Positions 17,974 to 26,066 of a stretch of DNA of 64,000 bases are shown here, piece by piece (positions within the stretch are counted from its first letter, which is position 1; each line of letters starts with the position of its first letter). The position numbers and the translations under genes are program-made. The DNA comes from QHXW01 sp035297145 (lineage in GTDB: Bacteria; Acidobacteriota; Terriglobia; Bryobacterales; Bryobacteraceae), in assembly GCA_035297145.1 (NCBI GenBank), contig DATGZN010000097.1, positions 1 through 64,000 of the forward strand, written 5' to 3'. The notes under the pieces were generated by a model, which saw only the letters and a list, made by a program, of their open reading frames with translations, made no database searches and was not told the DNA's origin.

Positions 17974-18540
17974 TTGCGAATCGCTCTTTTCGGCGGCACC
18001 TTCGATCCCATCCACTCCGCACACCTGGAGATCGCTCGCGAAGCCATGCGGCAATGCGAGCTGCATCGTGTCTGGTTCATTCCGGCATCACGCCCGCCGC
18101 ATAAATCCGGAGGGACAAGCGCCCCATACGAGCACCGCTATCGCATGGTCGAACTTGCCTGCGCTGGCGAGCCCATGTTCGAGGCATCGCGCATCGAAGA
18201 AGGTGAGGAGACCAGCTACTCCGTCGGGACCATCGAACGTGTCCGCAAATCGCTCGGCAATGATGACGAGCTCTACTTCCTTATCGGCGCCGATGCTTTT
18301 GCCGACATCCAAACCTGGCGGCGGTGGCGCGAAGTCGTGGCATCGGTTGAGTTCATCGTGGTCAGCCGCCCTGGCACTCGATACGCGGTGCCTGAAGGGG
18401 CGCGGGTGCAGGCGCTCGGAGGTGTGAGCCTGCCGGTGTCATCGTCCGAGATCCGCCGCCGGCTCGCGGAGGGCGACTTTCATGTCGACGTGCCTCCCGC
18501 GGTGCTCGCCTATATTCGCGAGCATGGCCTCTATCGTTAG
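17974..18540 (+). CDS. nadD: Nicotinate-nucleotide adenylyltransferase
   Basis: 188 residues from a TTG start at 17974, 6 nt after the previous stop. It converts nicotinate mononucleotide and ATP to deamido-NAD in NAD synthesis. The nucleotidyl-transferase motif GGTFDPIHSAH (7-17) and the C-terminal SSSEIRRRL (ISSTxIR equivalent) are both present, along with FLIGADAFADIQTW and FIVVSRPG. Length is normal for the family. Confidence 0.95.
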   Translation: MRIALFGGTFDPIHSAHLEIAREAMRQCELHRVWFIPASRPPHKSGGTSAPYEHRYRMVELACAGEPMFEASRIEEGEETSYSVGTIERVRKSLGNDDELYFLIGADAFADIQTWRRWREVVASVEFIVVSRPGTRYAVPEGARVQALGGVSLPVSSSEIRRRLAEGDFHVDVPPAVLAYIREHGLYR

Positions 18541-18665
18541 ACTCGTTCACATCGATTGAGAAGAAAAATGAATTCCGCCAAATTCGTGGCGAAGTGTGAC
18601 TTAGCTATTGTGGCGGCGCCAACCGGAACCATTTCCGGGCGTACTCACAACTACACTGATGCCAG

Positions 18666-19970
18666 GTGCGACGGACAGCTTTTTGGAAGTTGGCAACGGC
18701 GCTTCTGACGGCCGCAACTGCTCTCGCGCAGCCGCCTCTCACCACCATCCAGGACACGCTCTACAAGGCCGACGGCACGCCGTTCGAGGGATTGCTCATC
18801 ATTTCCTGGAACAGCTTTCAAGCCGACAACCAGGCCAACGTCGTTTCCCAAAGCCTTACCGTCCAGGTGGTGAACGGCCTTTTTCGCGTGCAACTTGCGC
18901 CCACCGCCGATGCCAATCCCCCGAGTTCCTATACTGTGACCTACAACAGCGACGGCAAAGTTCAATTTCAAGAAACGTGGGTGGTAGGAACATCCGCAAC
19001 ACCAGTAACAATTGCCGCAGTGCGCGTTTCCACCACTTCAAGCCCCTCCAACAATTCGCCTTTGCAACCTCCGAATCAGACGCCCATTGCGGAAAGCGGC
19101 GTCACTGGGCTGACTAACGATTTGAGTTTGCGGCCGATGAAGGGAACGGGGTTCAGCGTAGGACGCGCGGCGATGATCAACTCCGCCGGCGGCATCGATG
19201 CGGTGATCGGGAATCCGTCGGATTGCGTTTTTGTAGATGGAACGTCCGGGCCATGCGGGGGAGCCAGCCCGCTATTCTCTGATGCGGAAGTGCCGGGCGG
19301 AACCATCGACGGAAACAACACAACATTCACCCTGGCTAACTCCCCGAGCCCGGCCGCCAGCCTCGCGTTGTTCCGCAACGGCATGGCGCAGAAAGCTTCG
19401 GTCGACTACACGCTGACCGGGTCAACGGTGCAGTTTTTGACGGGGGCGGTTCCGCAGCCCGGCGATACGCTGCTGGCGTGGTACAGGCTGCCCGCGGCAA
19501 GTCCGTTGATGGGTCAGCAGACGACGCCCGCGAGTCCGCAAGTCATTTGCAGCGCGGCGGGAACCAGCACATCCTCGACGAATTTCGCGTCCCTGGGCGC
19601 CTGCACGATTCCCGCTAACGTGCTGCAAACCGGGGACAGGGTTGAGATGCACTTCGACCTGGCGCACACGGGAGCCGCGGTCGGGTTCGAATATCAGGCG
19701 ATTTGGGGGGCCACGACGCTCACCGATCGCATAGCCGCGGGGGCGGAGGCTATGGTCGCGGGCAAAGGCGAGGCTGCCGTGTATAACGGAGGAGCGCAGT
19801 TGCGCGCGGAGAGCTGGGGGACCGTGCTGGCCTTTGCCGCGTCCGTGACAAACGCGACCGACAATGTCGTTCCGGGCATCGCCGTCAACTTTCAAGCGAA
19901 GTTGACGCAGGCGGCGACGGATACGGTCACGCTGGTGAACTTCACTGTAGTGCGATATCCGGCGCAGTAA
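18666..19970 (+). CDS. Secreted protein of unknown function
   Basis: 434 residues from a GTG at 18666. A signal peptide (about 1-22, ending ALAQ) is followed by a beta-rich region rich in Thr, Ser and Asn. The N-terminal half (TIQDTLYKADGTPFEGLLIISWNSF, VVNGLFRVQLAPTADANPPSSYTVTYNSDGKVQFQETWVVG) resembles carboxypeptidase-regulatory or fibre-like domains. A middle segment (NTTFTLANSPSPAASLALFRNG..QKASVDYTLTGSTVQFLTGAVPQPGDTLLAWYR) looks like a phage-type binding repeat. The C-terminal part may be a lectin-like sandwich. Extracellular location is likely; no enzymatic motif is visible. Confidence 0.75.
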   Translation: MRRTAFWKLATALLTAATALAQPPLTTIQDTLYKADGTPFEGLLIISWNSFQADNQANVVSQSLTVQVVNGLFRVQLAPTADANPPSSYTVTYNSDGKVQFQETWVVGTSATPVTIAAVRVSTTSSPSNNSPLQPPNQTPIAESGVTGLTNDLSLRPMKGTGFSVGRAAMINSAGGIDAVIGNPSDCVFVDGTSGPCGGASPLFSDAEVPGGTIDGNNTTFTLANSPSPAASLALFRNGMAQKASVDYTLTGSTVQFLTGAVPQPGDTLLAWYRLPAASPLMGQQTTPASPQVICSAAGTSTSSTNFASLGACTIPANVLQTGDRVEMHFDLAHTGAAVGFEYQAIWGATTLTDRIAAGAEAMVAGKGEAAVYNGGAQLRAESWGTVLAFAASVTNATDNVVPGIAVNFQAKLTQAATDTVTLVNFTVVRYPAQ

Positions 19971-19973
19971 GCG

Positions 19974-20966
19974 CTACTTCAAATATTTGTCGAGATCCGG
20001 ATGGAGCTGCTTCTGCACATCCGGGTCGTCCAGGTTTTCCTTGGTAACCACCCGCGGCGGAAGATTCTGAATCTTCTGGGGTGTCCCACCTTTCAATTTC
20101 TCCAGGGCTGCAACGACGGCGTCATGGCCCATTCGAAACGGGTCCTGAACAACGAGTGAGTCGATGAGGCCCGCTTTCAAGTCGTCCAGTAGTCCGGGGC
20201 TGGAATCAAATCCCACCAATTTCACTTTGACATTGCGGCCTTTTAGCGCTTGCGCAGCGCCAACCGTGCTGGATTCGTTAGACGCGAACATGGCGACGAG
20301 GTCTCCGTGCGCGGTCAACATGTTCTCGGTGACATTCAGCGATTTGGCACGGTCGGCCCAACCATAGCGCTTGTCGGCGATCTCAATTGCCGGAAAATCC
20401 TTCTTGATGGCGTCCTCGAAGCCCTGCTCGCGCGCCATGGTGGAGGCGGAACCGGGTTCGACCGCGACTTCGGCGATTTTGCCTTTTCCAGCCAGGATCT
20501 TTCCCATGCGTGCCGCACCCATCGCGCCGGCGGCGTAGTTGTCCGTGGCGACCTGCGCAACGAAACTTTGCGTATCCACTGGTGAATCAAAAATCACAAC
20601 CGGAATGTTTTGGCGCGTCGCGCGCTCAACCACGCTGACCATCGCGGTTTTGTCGATGGGTGCCAGGCAGATCGCATCCACATGTTGCGTGATCATAGAC
20701 TCGACGATCTGCAACTGGCCGGTGAAGTCGGTCTCGGAAGCGGGGCCGTTCCACAGAATGTCAACGTTGTTTTCCCGCGACGCGGCGACGGCTCCGGCGT
20801 GGACCGATTGCCAGAACAGGTGCGCCTGCCCTTTGGGGATGACGGCGATGCGCTTGCGCGTGTCCCGGTTGCACGCGGCTAGGGCGAGGAGCAGGTAAAC
20901 CAAAACCCCAAGCCGGGAAAAACGGGGACGGCAGCGGCGAGAAAGATCAGGTTGAACCGTCCCCAT
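19974..20966 (-). CDS. Sugar-binding lipoprotein, periplasmic binding protein type 1
   Basis: 330 residues. A lipobox (LALAAC, Cys32) follows a basic N-terminus. The mature part is a ribose/galactose-type binding protein: KRIAVIPKGQAHLFWQSVHAGA, ICLAPIDKTAMVSVVERATRQNIPVVIFDSPV, VATDNYAAGAMGAARMGK, ASNESSTVGAAQALKGR and LVGFDSSPGLLDDLKAGLIDSLVVQDPFRMG. It should bind a sugar or related ligand at the membrane surface. No ABC permease or ATPase gene is adjacent, so it either works with distant genes or acts as a sensor partner. Confidence 0.9.
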   Translation of the reverse strand: MGTVQPDLSRRCRPRFSRLGVLVYLLLALAACNRDTRKRIAVIPKGQAHLFWQSVHAGAVAASRENNVDILWNGPASETDFTGQLQIVESMITQHVDAICLAPIDKTAMVSVVERATRQNIPVVIFDSPVDTQSFVAQVATDNYAAGAMGAARMGKILAGKGKIAEVAVEPGSASTMAREQGFEDAIKKDFPAIEIADKRYGWADRAKSLNVTENMLTAHGDLVAMFASNESSTVGAAQALKGRNVKVKLVGFDSSPGLLDDLKAGLIDSLVVQDPFRMGHDAVVAALEKLKGGTPQKIQNLPPRVVTKENLDDPDVQKQLHPDLDKYLK

Positions 20967-20975
20967 TTTTCGAAA

Positions 20976-21506
20976 CTACTTCTTTACAAAACCCTGTACG
21001 TAGATGGTGTGAATACCGCGGACGCTGGTCTCGGTGCCGGTGACCTCCATGACCTGAGCGAAGTGGTCAGTGGCGGCCTTGCGCAGTTCGGTTTGGCCGT
21101 CGCGGCGCGGGTCATGCTCCTCATCGATAAGCAGGTAGACGCCACCCTCTTTCGTCAGCAGGCCGATGGGCTGGCCGCTGTTGAGACATTTCGTGCCACA
21201 CGCCTTGTGCTTCTCACCGTGCTTGCCGAGTTGCAGGTAGCAGGAGAGGTCGATGATCTCGCCGGTAATAGTGACGGCCTTGCCCTGGAGCGGTTTGCTG
21301 TCCACCCCGGCTTTGATGGTGGTGTCGGTCCAAGGCTTTTCGGCCTTCTCGCCCAGTGTTCCATCCGTCTTGTCAAAGTCGGGATTCATTTGCGGCTGGA
21401 GCGGGCCAGACGCGGATTTCTTGGCTTCGGTTTTCTTTTCGTCGGCAGCCGTGAGGGTGAAGGCCAAGGCAGTGATCAACGATGTTAAGAGTATTTTTCG
21501 AGACAT
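20976..21506 (-). CDS. Secreted cysteine-containing protein, unknown family
   Basis: 176 residues. A signal peptide (about 1-21, SLITALAFTLTAAD) and a charged linker precede a compact domain: GKAVTITGEIIDLSCYLQ, KHGEKHKACGTKCLNSGQPIGLLT, GVYLLIDEEHDP and VEVTGT-like strands. Three cysteines and nearby histidines (C-Y-L-Q...H...H-K-A-C-G-T-K-C) could bind metal or form disulfides. A shorter relative is encoded at 58334. It ends 9 nt before the binding-protein gene start and both run on the minus strand, so they probably share a transcript. Confidence 0.8.
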   Translation of the reverse strand: MSRKILLTSLITALAFTLTAADEKKTEAKKSASGPLQPQMNPDFDKTDGTLGEKAEKPWTDTTIKAGVDSKPLQGKAVTITGEIIDLSCYLQLGKHGEKHKACGTKCLNSGQPIGLLTKEGGVYLLIDEEHDPRRDGQTELRKAATDHFAQVMEVTGTETSVRGIHTIYVQGFVKK

Positions 21507-21570
21507 TGTTTTCCTCGTTTTGGATTCACAGGCAGGAATGGTTATTTTACATGGAAACGGGGGGAGCCAA

Positions 21571-22011
21571 TCAACGGCCCCTGAGGAGAAGGACTCGACT
21601 CTTGAGCTCCGATGCGCCGAGGGTCTTCACGCCGGTATCGAAAGTCACGAGAATACCGTCACGATGCGCTGCATGCCAGAGCAAAAGCGAGTCCGTCCAT
21701 TGCTGATGACCACTTATCCTCTGGGCGAAGCTCTTGAGGGCGCCCGGCAGCGCGCCATCGAGAGGCCAGAACTCGTGGCCAGGATGGCTCGTGGCTTCAC
21801 TCAGAACATCCAGCGCGGTCGTTGCGTTCACCGCACCTTGGGTTACGGCGGGATTGGTCAGCAAGCGTAGCGCGCCAAGTTGGGTGATGGGATTGGTGGC
21901 CCAGGCGCGGTGGCCCGACTCTGCAAACCAAGCGTGCGCGGCCTGGTGACTTTCATGGCGCGGCCAGAGCAGCGCGAGGAGCAAATTTACGTCCAACAGA
22001 TGGCGGATCAT
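21571..22011 (-). CDS. PIN-domain toxin (VapC-like), second locus
   Basis: 146 residues. PIN features are Asp7 in HLLDVNLLLALL, a central polar helix (ITQLGALRLLTNP) and acidic residues in QWTDSLLLWHAA and VTFDTGVKTL. The subfamily (TA system VapC with LLDVNVLLAL start) is common in soil bacteria. Its ATG overlaps the antitoxin stop by 4 nt. An RNase role is inferred from the family. Confidence 0.9.
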   Translation of the reverse strand: MIRHLLDVNLLLALLWPRHESHQAAHAWFAESGHRAWATNPITQLGALRLLTNPAVTQGAVNATTALDVLSEATSHPGHEFWPLDGALPGALKSFAQRISGHQQWTDSLLLWHAAHRDGILVTFDTGVKTLGASELKSRVLLLRGR

Positions 22012-22232
22012 TCGTGGTCGAGGAGTTCACGCACACCCCTGGTGGTGACGCGGGGAAAATCCCCGGGCGCGTCGAAAACAGGGAGACCGTTCACCTTCCG
22101 CGTCCCGAGTTGGTAGCGGGAACCGCGCCGAATGAGCTCGGAAGCAGCTTGGCCCAGCGAGAGGTGGTGATTTTGAGCGTACGTCTTCACGCTCTCGATG
22201 GCATCATCGTCCAGGGATAGTGTGGTGCGCAT
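22008..22232 (-). CDS. Ribbon-helix-helix antitoxin of the second VapBC pair
   Basis: 74 residues. The N-terminus MRTTLSLDDDAIESVKTYAQNHHLSLGQAASELIRRG is a CopG-like ribbon-helix-helix. The tail (VNGLPVFDAPGDFPRVTTRGVRELLDHE) matches the usual toxin-binding segment of this antitoxin type. Translationally coupled to the toxin gene. Confidence 0.9.
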   Translation of the reverse strand: MRTTLSLDDDAIESVKTYAQNHHLSLGQAASELIRRGSRYQLGTRKVNGLPVFDAPGDFPRVTTRGVRELLDHE

Positions 22233-22333
22233 CTCTTGATGATGCTATCCAGACAGCAATGATGTCAAATATTACATATTGATGATAGACGGCCTTGGGA
22301 GATGCGCGCTCTACGCCGCGTCGTCGACCGCTA

Positions 22334-24532
22334 CTAGAACACCGCGCCTGCTTTCCACTGCAGCGCCTCCTCACTCAGCGTATTCAGGCTGTTCGTGATT
22401 CTGTCGGTCTCCACGTTGACCAACGCGTAGCGCTCGGTGAGAGGATCGCCGGATTGGACCAGCGCGTGATGGTCTTCGCGCAGGTCGGGAAGATCGGCGC
22501 GTGTCAGCGGAGAGTCGCGCAGAGCGGCGGCGAGATAGTAGAGAGTCAGCTCCACGTGATCGGCGAAGGGGCGGAACGCGTTGCGCGGCGCAACCGCGCG
22601 GCTGGTGGTGAGTCCTGATTCGAGAGCCATAAACGCGTGCACCAGGCGATGTGAGCTGGCCATCATGGCGCTCAGAGTGTGCAAAGTCTCGGCTGAGACG
22701 CCCGGTTCGGCGGATAAGCGATCGACGGAAGCTTCGAAGTTGGAGCGCGCACGGCGAGCGGTGAAACGCGCGCGGTCGAGTTGGCGCGCCAGCGGCTGCT
22801 CCGGGTTCAGATAACTCTCGCGGATCGCGCGGAAATATTCGCGAAAGGCATCCAGCATCTGCGCCATGGCTTCGGGCGCCTGGGTCCTCTCCCAGGTGGG
22901 CCACAGCCAATAGGCAATGAGCGCGATGGCGCCGCCAATCACCGTATTCAGGCCTCGTGCGGCGATCACGTTGCTGGGCGCGTCTCCCGTGAGTGCTATC
23001 AGGAGGACCACCAACGCTGTCACGGCGATGACCAAAATTCCGTAGTTGGCCGGACCGAAACATCGCATGATGAACATCAGCACCACAATGAGCGCGACCT
23101 GAGCCGCAAGGCCGGGAGGCAGTACGTGAAACATGACCGTGGCGAGCACCAAGCCGAGGAATGTGCCGGTCAGGCGCAGCACGCCACGGCTGAAAGTGGC
23201 GCTGAAGTCGGGCTTGAGCACGATGGCGATGGTCATGGGAAGCCAATAGGAGCGCCGCCAATGCAGACCGCGCCCTATGCCGTCACCGATCGCAATACAA
23301 ACCGCCAACCGCACAGCGTGACGGAACGCGGCGGAGTTCAGACTCATGTTGGCGCGCAGCGTAGCGGCGATGCTGCCGAGTTGCAAACTCCACGGCTGGC
23401 GCGCTTCGTGCCGCTCGAAGGCCTGGAAACCAGAGGTTGTTGCGTAGGCAGCCAGATCGGCCGCGGAGCGAAGCTGTCCGGCTATGGCGTCCAACTGAAA
23501 GCGGGCATCGGCGACCATGGCGGCCGCGGGTGAAGCTCTGCCTTCTTCGAGTAGGCGCAGCTTTTCCGCCAGTGTCTGGAGTTCCTGCAATTCCTCGGGA
23601 GCGGCACGAGCAGGCTCTCCGGCCACTAGCGAATTGCCTAGGGAGCTGAGAACCCGGGAAAAGAGATAGAAGCCGCGGTCCAGAACCTCGACGGCGGGAT
23701 TTGCCGGCTCTTCGCGTTCGACCCGCTTCCGCAGAGAGGCGAGCGTCACGAGCGACAATCGCATGCGTTCGGCCTGGCTCAGCAGCAATCGGTAACGCTC
23801 CGCCTCGATGGAATGGTCGCGGTCGAGCGTCGCCAGCGCGTTTTGCGCCTGTGTACTCTCCGCAGTGGCGGGAGGCGCTTCACTGGCATGGACAGGCGAC
23901 GCCGCGGCCCGCGCCAGCGCCCTGTAAAGCTCGCCAAGCGTCCTGCGTTCCGGAGCAAGCCGGCGAAGCGGCCAGAAGGCGACGGCCAGGAGGGTTTGGA
24001 ACAGGCCTCCGGCGCAAGCGAGGAGGCCGGAGACCAGGGCCTTCTCGACGGACATGGGGAAGGCCGAATAAACCACGAGCACCACCAGGCTCATGGCGCC
24101 GAGATCCGCTGCCGTAGAGCCGAGCGCCACCAGCATTCCGGCGGCGAATGCCCACATGGTGGCGGTTGCCACGGCGATGACGCTGCTGTGGCCACACAGC
24201 GCGCCGCCAAACACTGCGCAACCCACTAGAGCGCTGGCGCCGAGCATACGCCGGGCACGCTGCGCGTACGGAGCGTCACTGTCGGAGAACGCCACATTCA
24301 GTGCGCCGGTGCTAACGATGAGTCCGCCGGAAAGCGCGCCGAAGGCGACGCCGGACGCCAGCGGCATTGCTACACCGATCGAATTTCGCAGCGCCATCCA
24401 TGGCGAGACTTTGCTCGCGTCGTACCGAACCATGGCCTGCCACAGAGACGCCCAAGGGCTGCCGGTCGTGCTGCGAGGCGCCGCGGGAGCTCCGGGCGGC
24501 GGGGCGCCGACCTGTTGTGTAGGTGCGCTCAC
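22334..24532 (-). CDS. FUSC-family aromatic-acid exporter-like membrane protein
   Basis: About 732 residues from the GTG at 24532. The open frame extends to 24733, but that start would overlap the divergent MFS gene at 24648 and adds low-complexity, unrelated sequence. Another possible start is the ATG at 24433. The protein is a duplicated FUSC architecture: a membrane block (about 50-200 of the longest frame minus 67), a long soluble helical region, a second membrane block (WLPMTIAIVLKPDFSATFSRGVLRLTGTFLG, VALIVVLMFIMRCFG, VTALVVLLIALTG) and a C-terminal helical domain. AaeB and YccS relatives export aromatic or other weak acids. No AaeA-like partner is adjacent. Confidence 0.87.
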   Translation of the reverse strand: MSAPTQQVGAPPPGAPAAPRSTTGSPWASLWQAMVRYDASKVSPWMALRNSIGVAMPLASGVAFGALSGGLIVSTGALNVAFSDSDAPYAQRARRMLGASALVGCAVFGGALCGHSSVIAVATATMWAFAAGMLVALGSTAADLGAMSLVVLVVYSAFPMSVEKALVSGLLACAGGLFQTLLAVAFWPLRRLAPERRTLGELYRALARAAASPVHASEAPPATAESTQAQNALATLDRDHSIEAERYRLLLSQAERMRLSLVTLASLRKRVEREEPANPAVEVLDRGFYLFSRVLSSLGNSLVAGEPARAAPEELQELQTLAEKLRLLEEGRASPAAAMVADARFQLDAIAGQLRSAADLAAYATTSGFQAFERHEARQPWSLQLGSIAATLRANMSLNSAAFRHAVRLAVCIAIGDGIGRGLHWRRSYWLPMTIAIVLKPDFSATFSRGVLRLTGTFLGLVLATVMFHVLPPGLAAQVALIVVLMFIMRCFGPANYGILVIAVTALVVLLIALTGDAPSNVIAARGLNTVIGGAIALIAYWLWPTWERTQAPEAMAQMLDAFREYFRAIRESYLNPEQPLARQLDRARFTARRARSNFEASVDRLSAEPGVSAETLHTLSAMMASSHRLVHAFMALESGLTTSRAVAPRNAFRPFADHVELTLYYLAAALRDSPLTRADLPDLREDHHALVQSGDPLTERYALVNVETDRITNSLNTLSEEALQWKAGAVF

Positions 24533-24647
24533 GGACGTAGCATCCGATGCTTCGCGAGTCCCGGAGGGTTCACAGCCCTTCGCTCGATGCGGCTCGCATC
24601 GCTTCAGGTTACAGCACTCCGCCGGACCTCCCGGATACACTAAAAGA

Positions 24648-25877
24648 ATGTCCACACAGGCGAGCCTGACTGCCGTGGCCGACGCTCCTTCGCGGCGCGG
24701 TTCAGGCATTGCACTGCGGGTCCTCACAGCCATCAGCTTCTGTCACTTTTTGAATGACATGATGCAATCGGTGATTCCCGCCATTTATCCAATTCTGAAG
24801 AGTGCATATCGTTTGAATTTCGGGCAAATCGGGTTAATCACGCTGACTGCGCAGTTGACGGCATCTTTGTTGCAGCCGCTCGTTGGCCTTTACACGGATC
24901 GCCGTCCCACGCCTTACTCGCTGGCCATCGGCATGGGAGCCACGCTGATTGGCCTCGTCCTGCTCTCGATCGCGCCCACGTTCGGGATGATTCTCGTCGC
25001 TGTCGCCCTGGTAGGTGTGGGATCGTCCGTGTTCCATCCGGAATCGTCGCGTGTGGCCCGCATGGCCTCGGGCGGCCAGCATGGGTTCGCGCAATCTATC
25101 TTCCAGGTGGGCGGCAATGCCGGTTCCGCGGTCGGGCCGTTGCTCGCGGCATTCATTGTGCTCCCCGGCGGGCAGCGCAGCATCGCCTGGTTTTCCGCCG
25201 CGGCGCTTCTCGGCATCATTGTGCTGTCGCGGGTCGGCGGCTGGTACAAAGCCCGCAGAAGCAGCTTGGCAAAAGCCCACGCGGTCACTCACGAAATATA
25301 CGCGCGCCTCTCCTCGAAAACGGTGGCGATAGCGATCGCAATACTCATCGCTCTCATGTTTTCGAAATTCTTCTACCTGGTCAGCTTGAGCAGTTACTAC
25401 ACGTTCTTCCTGATGAGCAAATTTCACGTTTCCATTCGCACCGCGCAGATTTACTTGTTCATTTTCCTCGGTGCCGTGGCCACAGGCACCATCGTCGGTG
25501 GCCCTGTAGGCGATCGCATCGGCAGAAAGTACGTGATCTGGTGGTCGATCCTGGGCGTGCTCCCATTTACGGTTGTGCTGCCGTATGTCAGCCTGTTCTG
25601 GACCGGCTTTCTCAGTGTGATCATCGGACTGGTACTGGCATCTGCGTTCTCCGCGATCGTGGTTTATGCGCAGGATCTGGTTCCCGGCAAAGTAGGCACC
25701 GTATCAGGCCTGTTCTTCGGACTTGCATTCGGCATGGGCGGCATAGGCGCCGCGTTATTAGGGAGGCTGGCGGATGCTACCAGCATCGATTTCGTCTATC
25801 GCGTCTGCTCTTTCCTTCCGGTCATCGGCCTGCTCGCCGCATTCCTGCCAAATCTGGAGCCGCACCGGGCGAAGTAG
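24648..25877 (+). CDS. MFS transporter, fosmidomycin-resistance (Fsr) type
   Basis: 409 residues from the ATG at 24648, with about twelve membrane segments. Features typical of the Fsr group are CHFLNDMMQSVIPAIYPILK near the N-terminus, the loop motif DRRPTPYSLAIGMG, FHPESSRVARMASGGQHGFAQSIFQVGGNAGSAVGPLL and the second-half loop GDRIGRKYVIWWS. It is a proton-driven exporter by family; the drug substrate is uncertain. It is divergent from the FUSC exporter, so the 115-bp gap probably holds promoters for both. Confidence 0.93.
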   Translation: MSTQASLTAVADAPSRRGSGIALRVLTAISFCHFLNDMMQSVIPAIYPILKSAYRLNFGQIGLITLTAQLTASLLQPLVGLYTDRRPTPYSLAIGMGATLIGLVLLSIAPTFGMILVAVALVGVGSSVFHPESSRVARMASGGQHGFAQSIFQVGGNAGSAVGPLLAAFIVLPGGQRSIAWFSAAALLGIIVLSRVGGWYKARRSSLAKAHAVTHEIYARLSSKTVAIAIAILIALMFSKFFYLVSLSSYYTFFLMSKFHVSIRTAQIYLFIFLGAVATGTIVGGPVGDRIGRKYVIWWSILGVLPFTVVLPYVSLFWTGFLSVIIGLVLASAFSAIVVYAQDLVPGKVGTVSGLFFGLAFGMGGIGAALLGRLADATSIDFVYRVCSFLPVIGLLAAFLPNLEPHRAK

Positions 25878-25922
25878 GGTTTGGTTCGTCCCGCCATAAA
25901 GGCGCAATCTATAGAATACGTC

Positions 25923-25948
25923 CCAGTTATACATTAGTTACTAACTGG
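25923..25948. promoter_or_regulatory. Inverted repeat upstream of the pseudokinase gene
   Basis: CCAGTTA and TAACTGG, a perfect 7-bp inverted repeat with a 12-nt spacer, lie in an unusually AT-rich 189-bp gap (25878-26066) before the kinase operon. It may be a regulator site; it has no T-run, so a terminator is unlikely. Confidence 0.35.
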
Positions 25949-26066
25949 ATTATCACTTCAGTAAATAACTGCTTCTTACAAGCTGTTCTCATTGACCAGT
26001 ACTTAAGCATCCCGTACAATCACGGTAGGTTACCGTCCGAATTGTCTACTAATTATCGGTGCTGAA

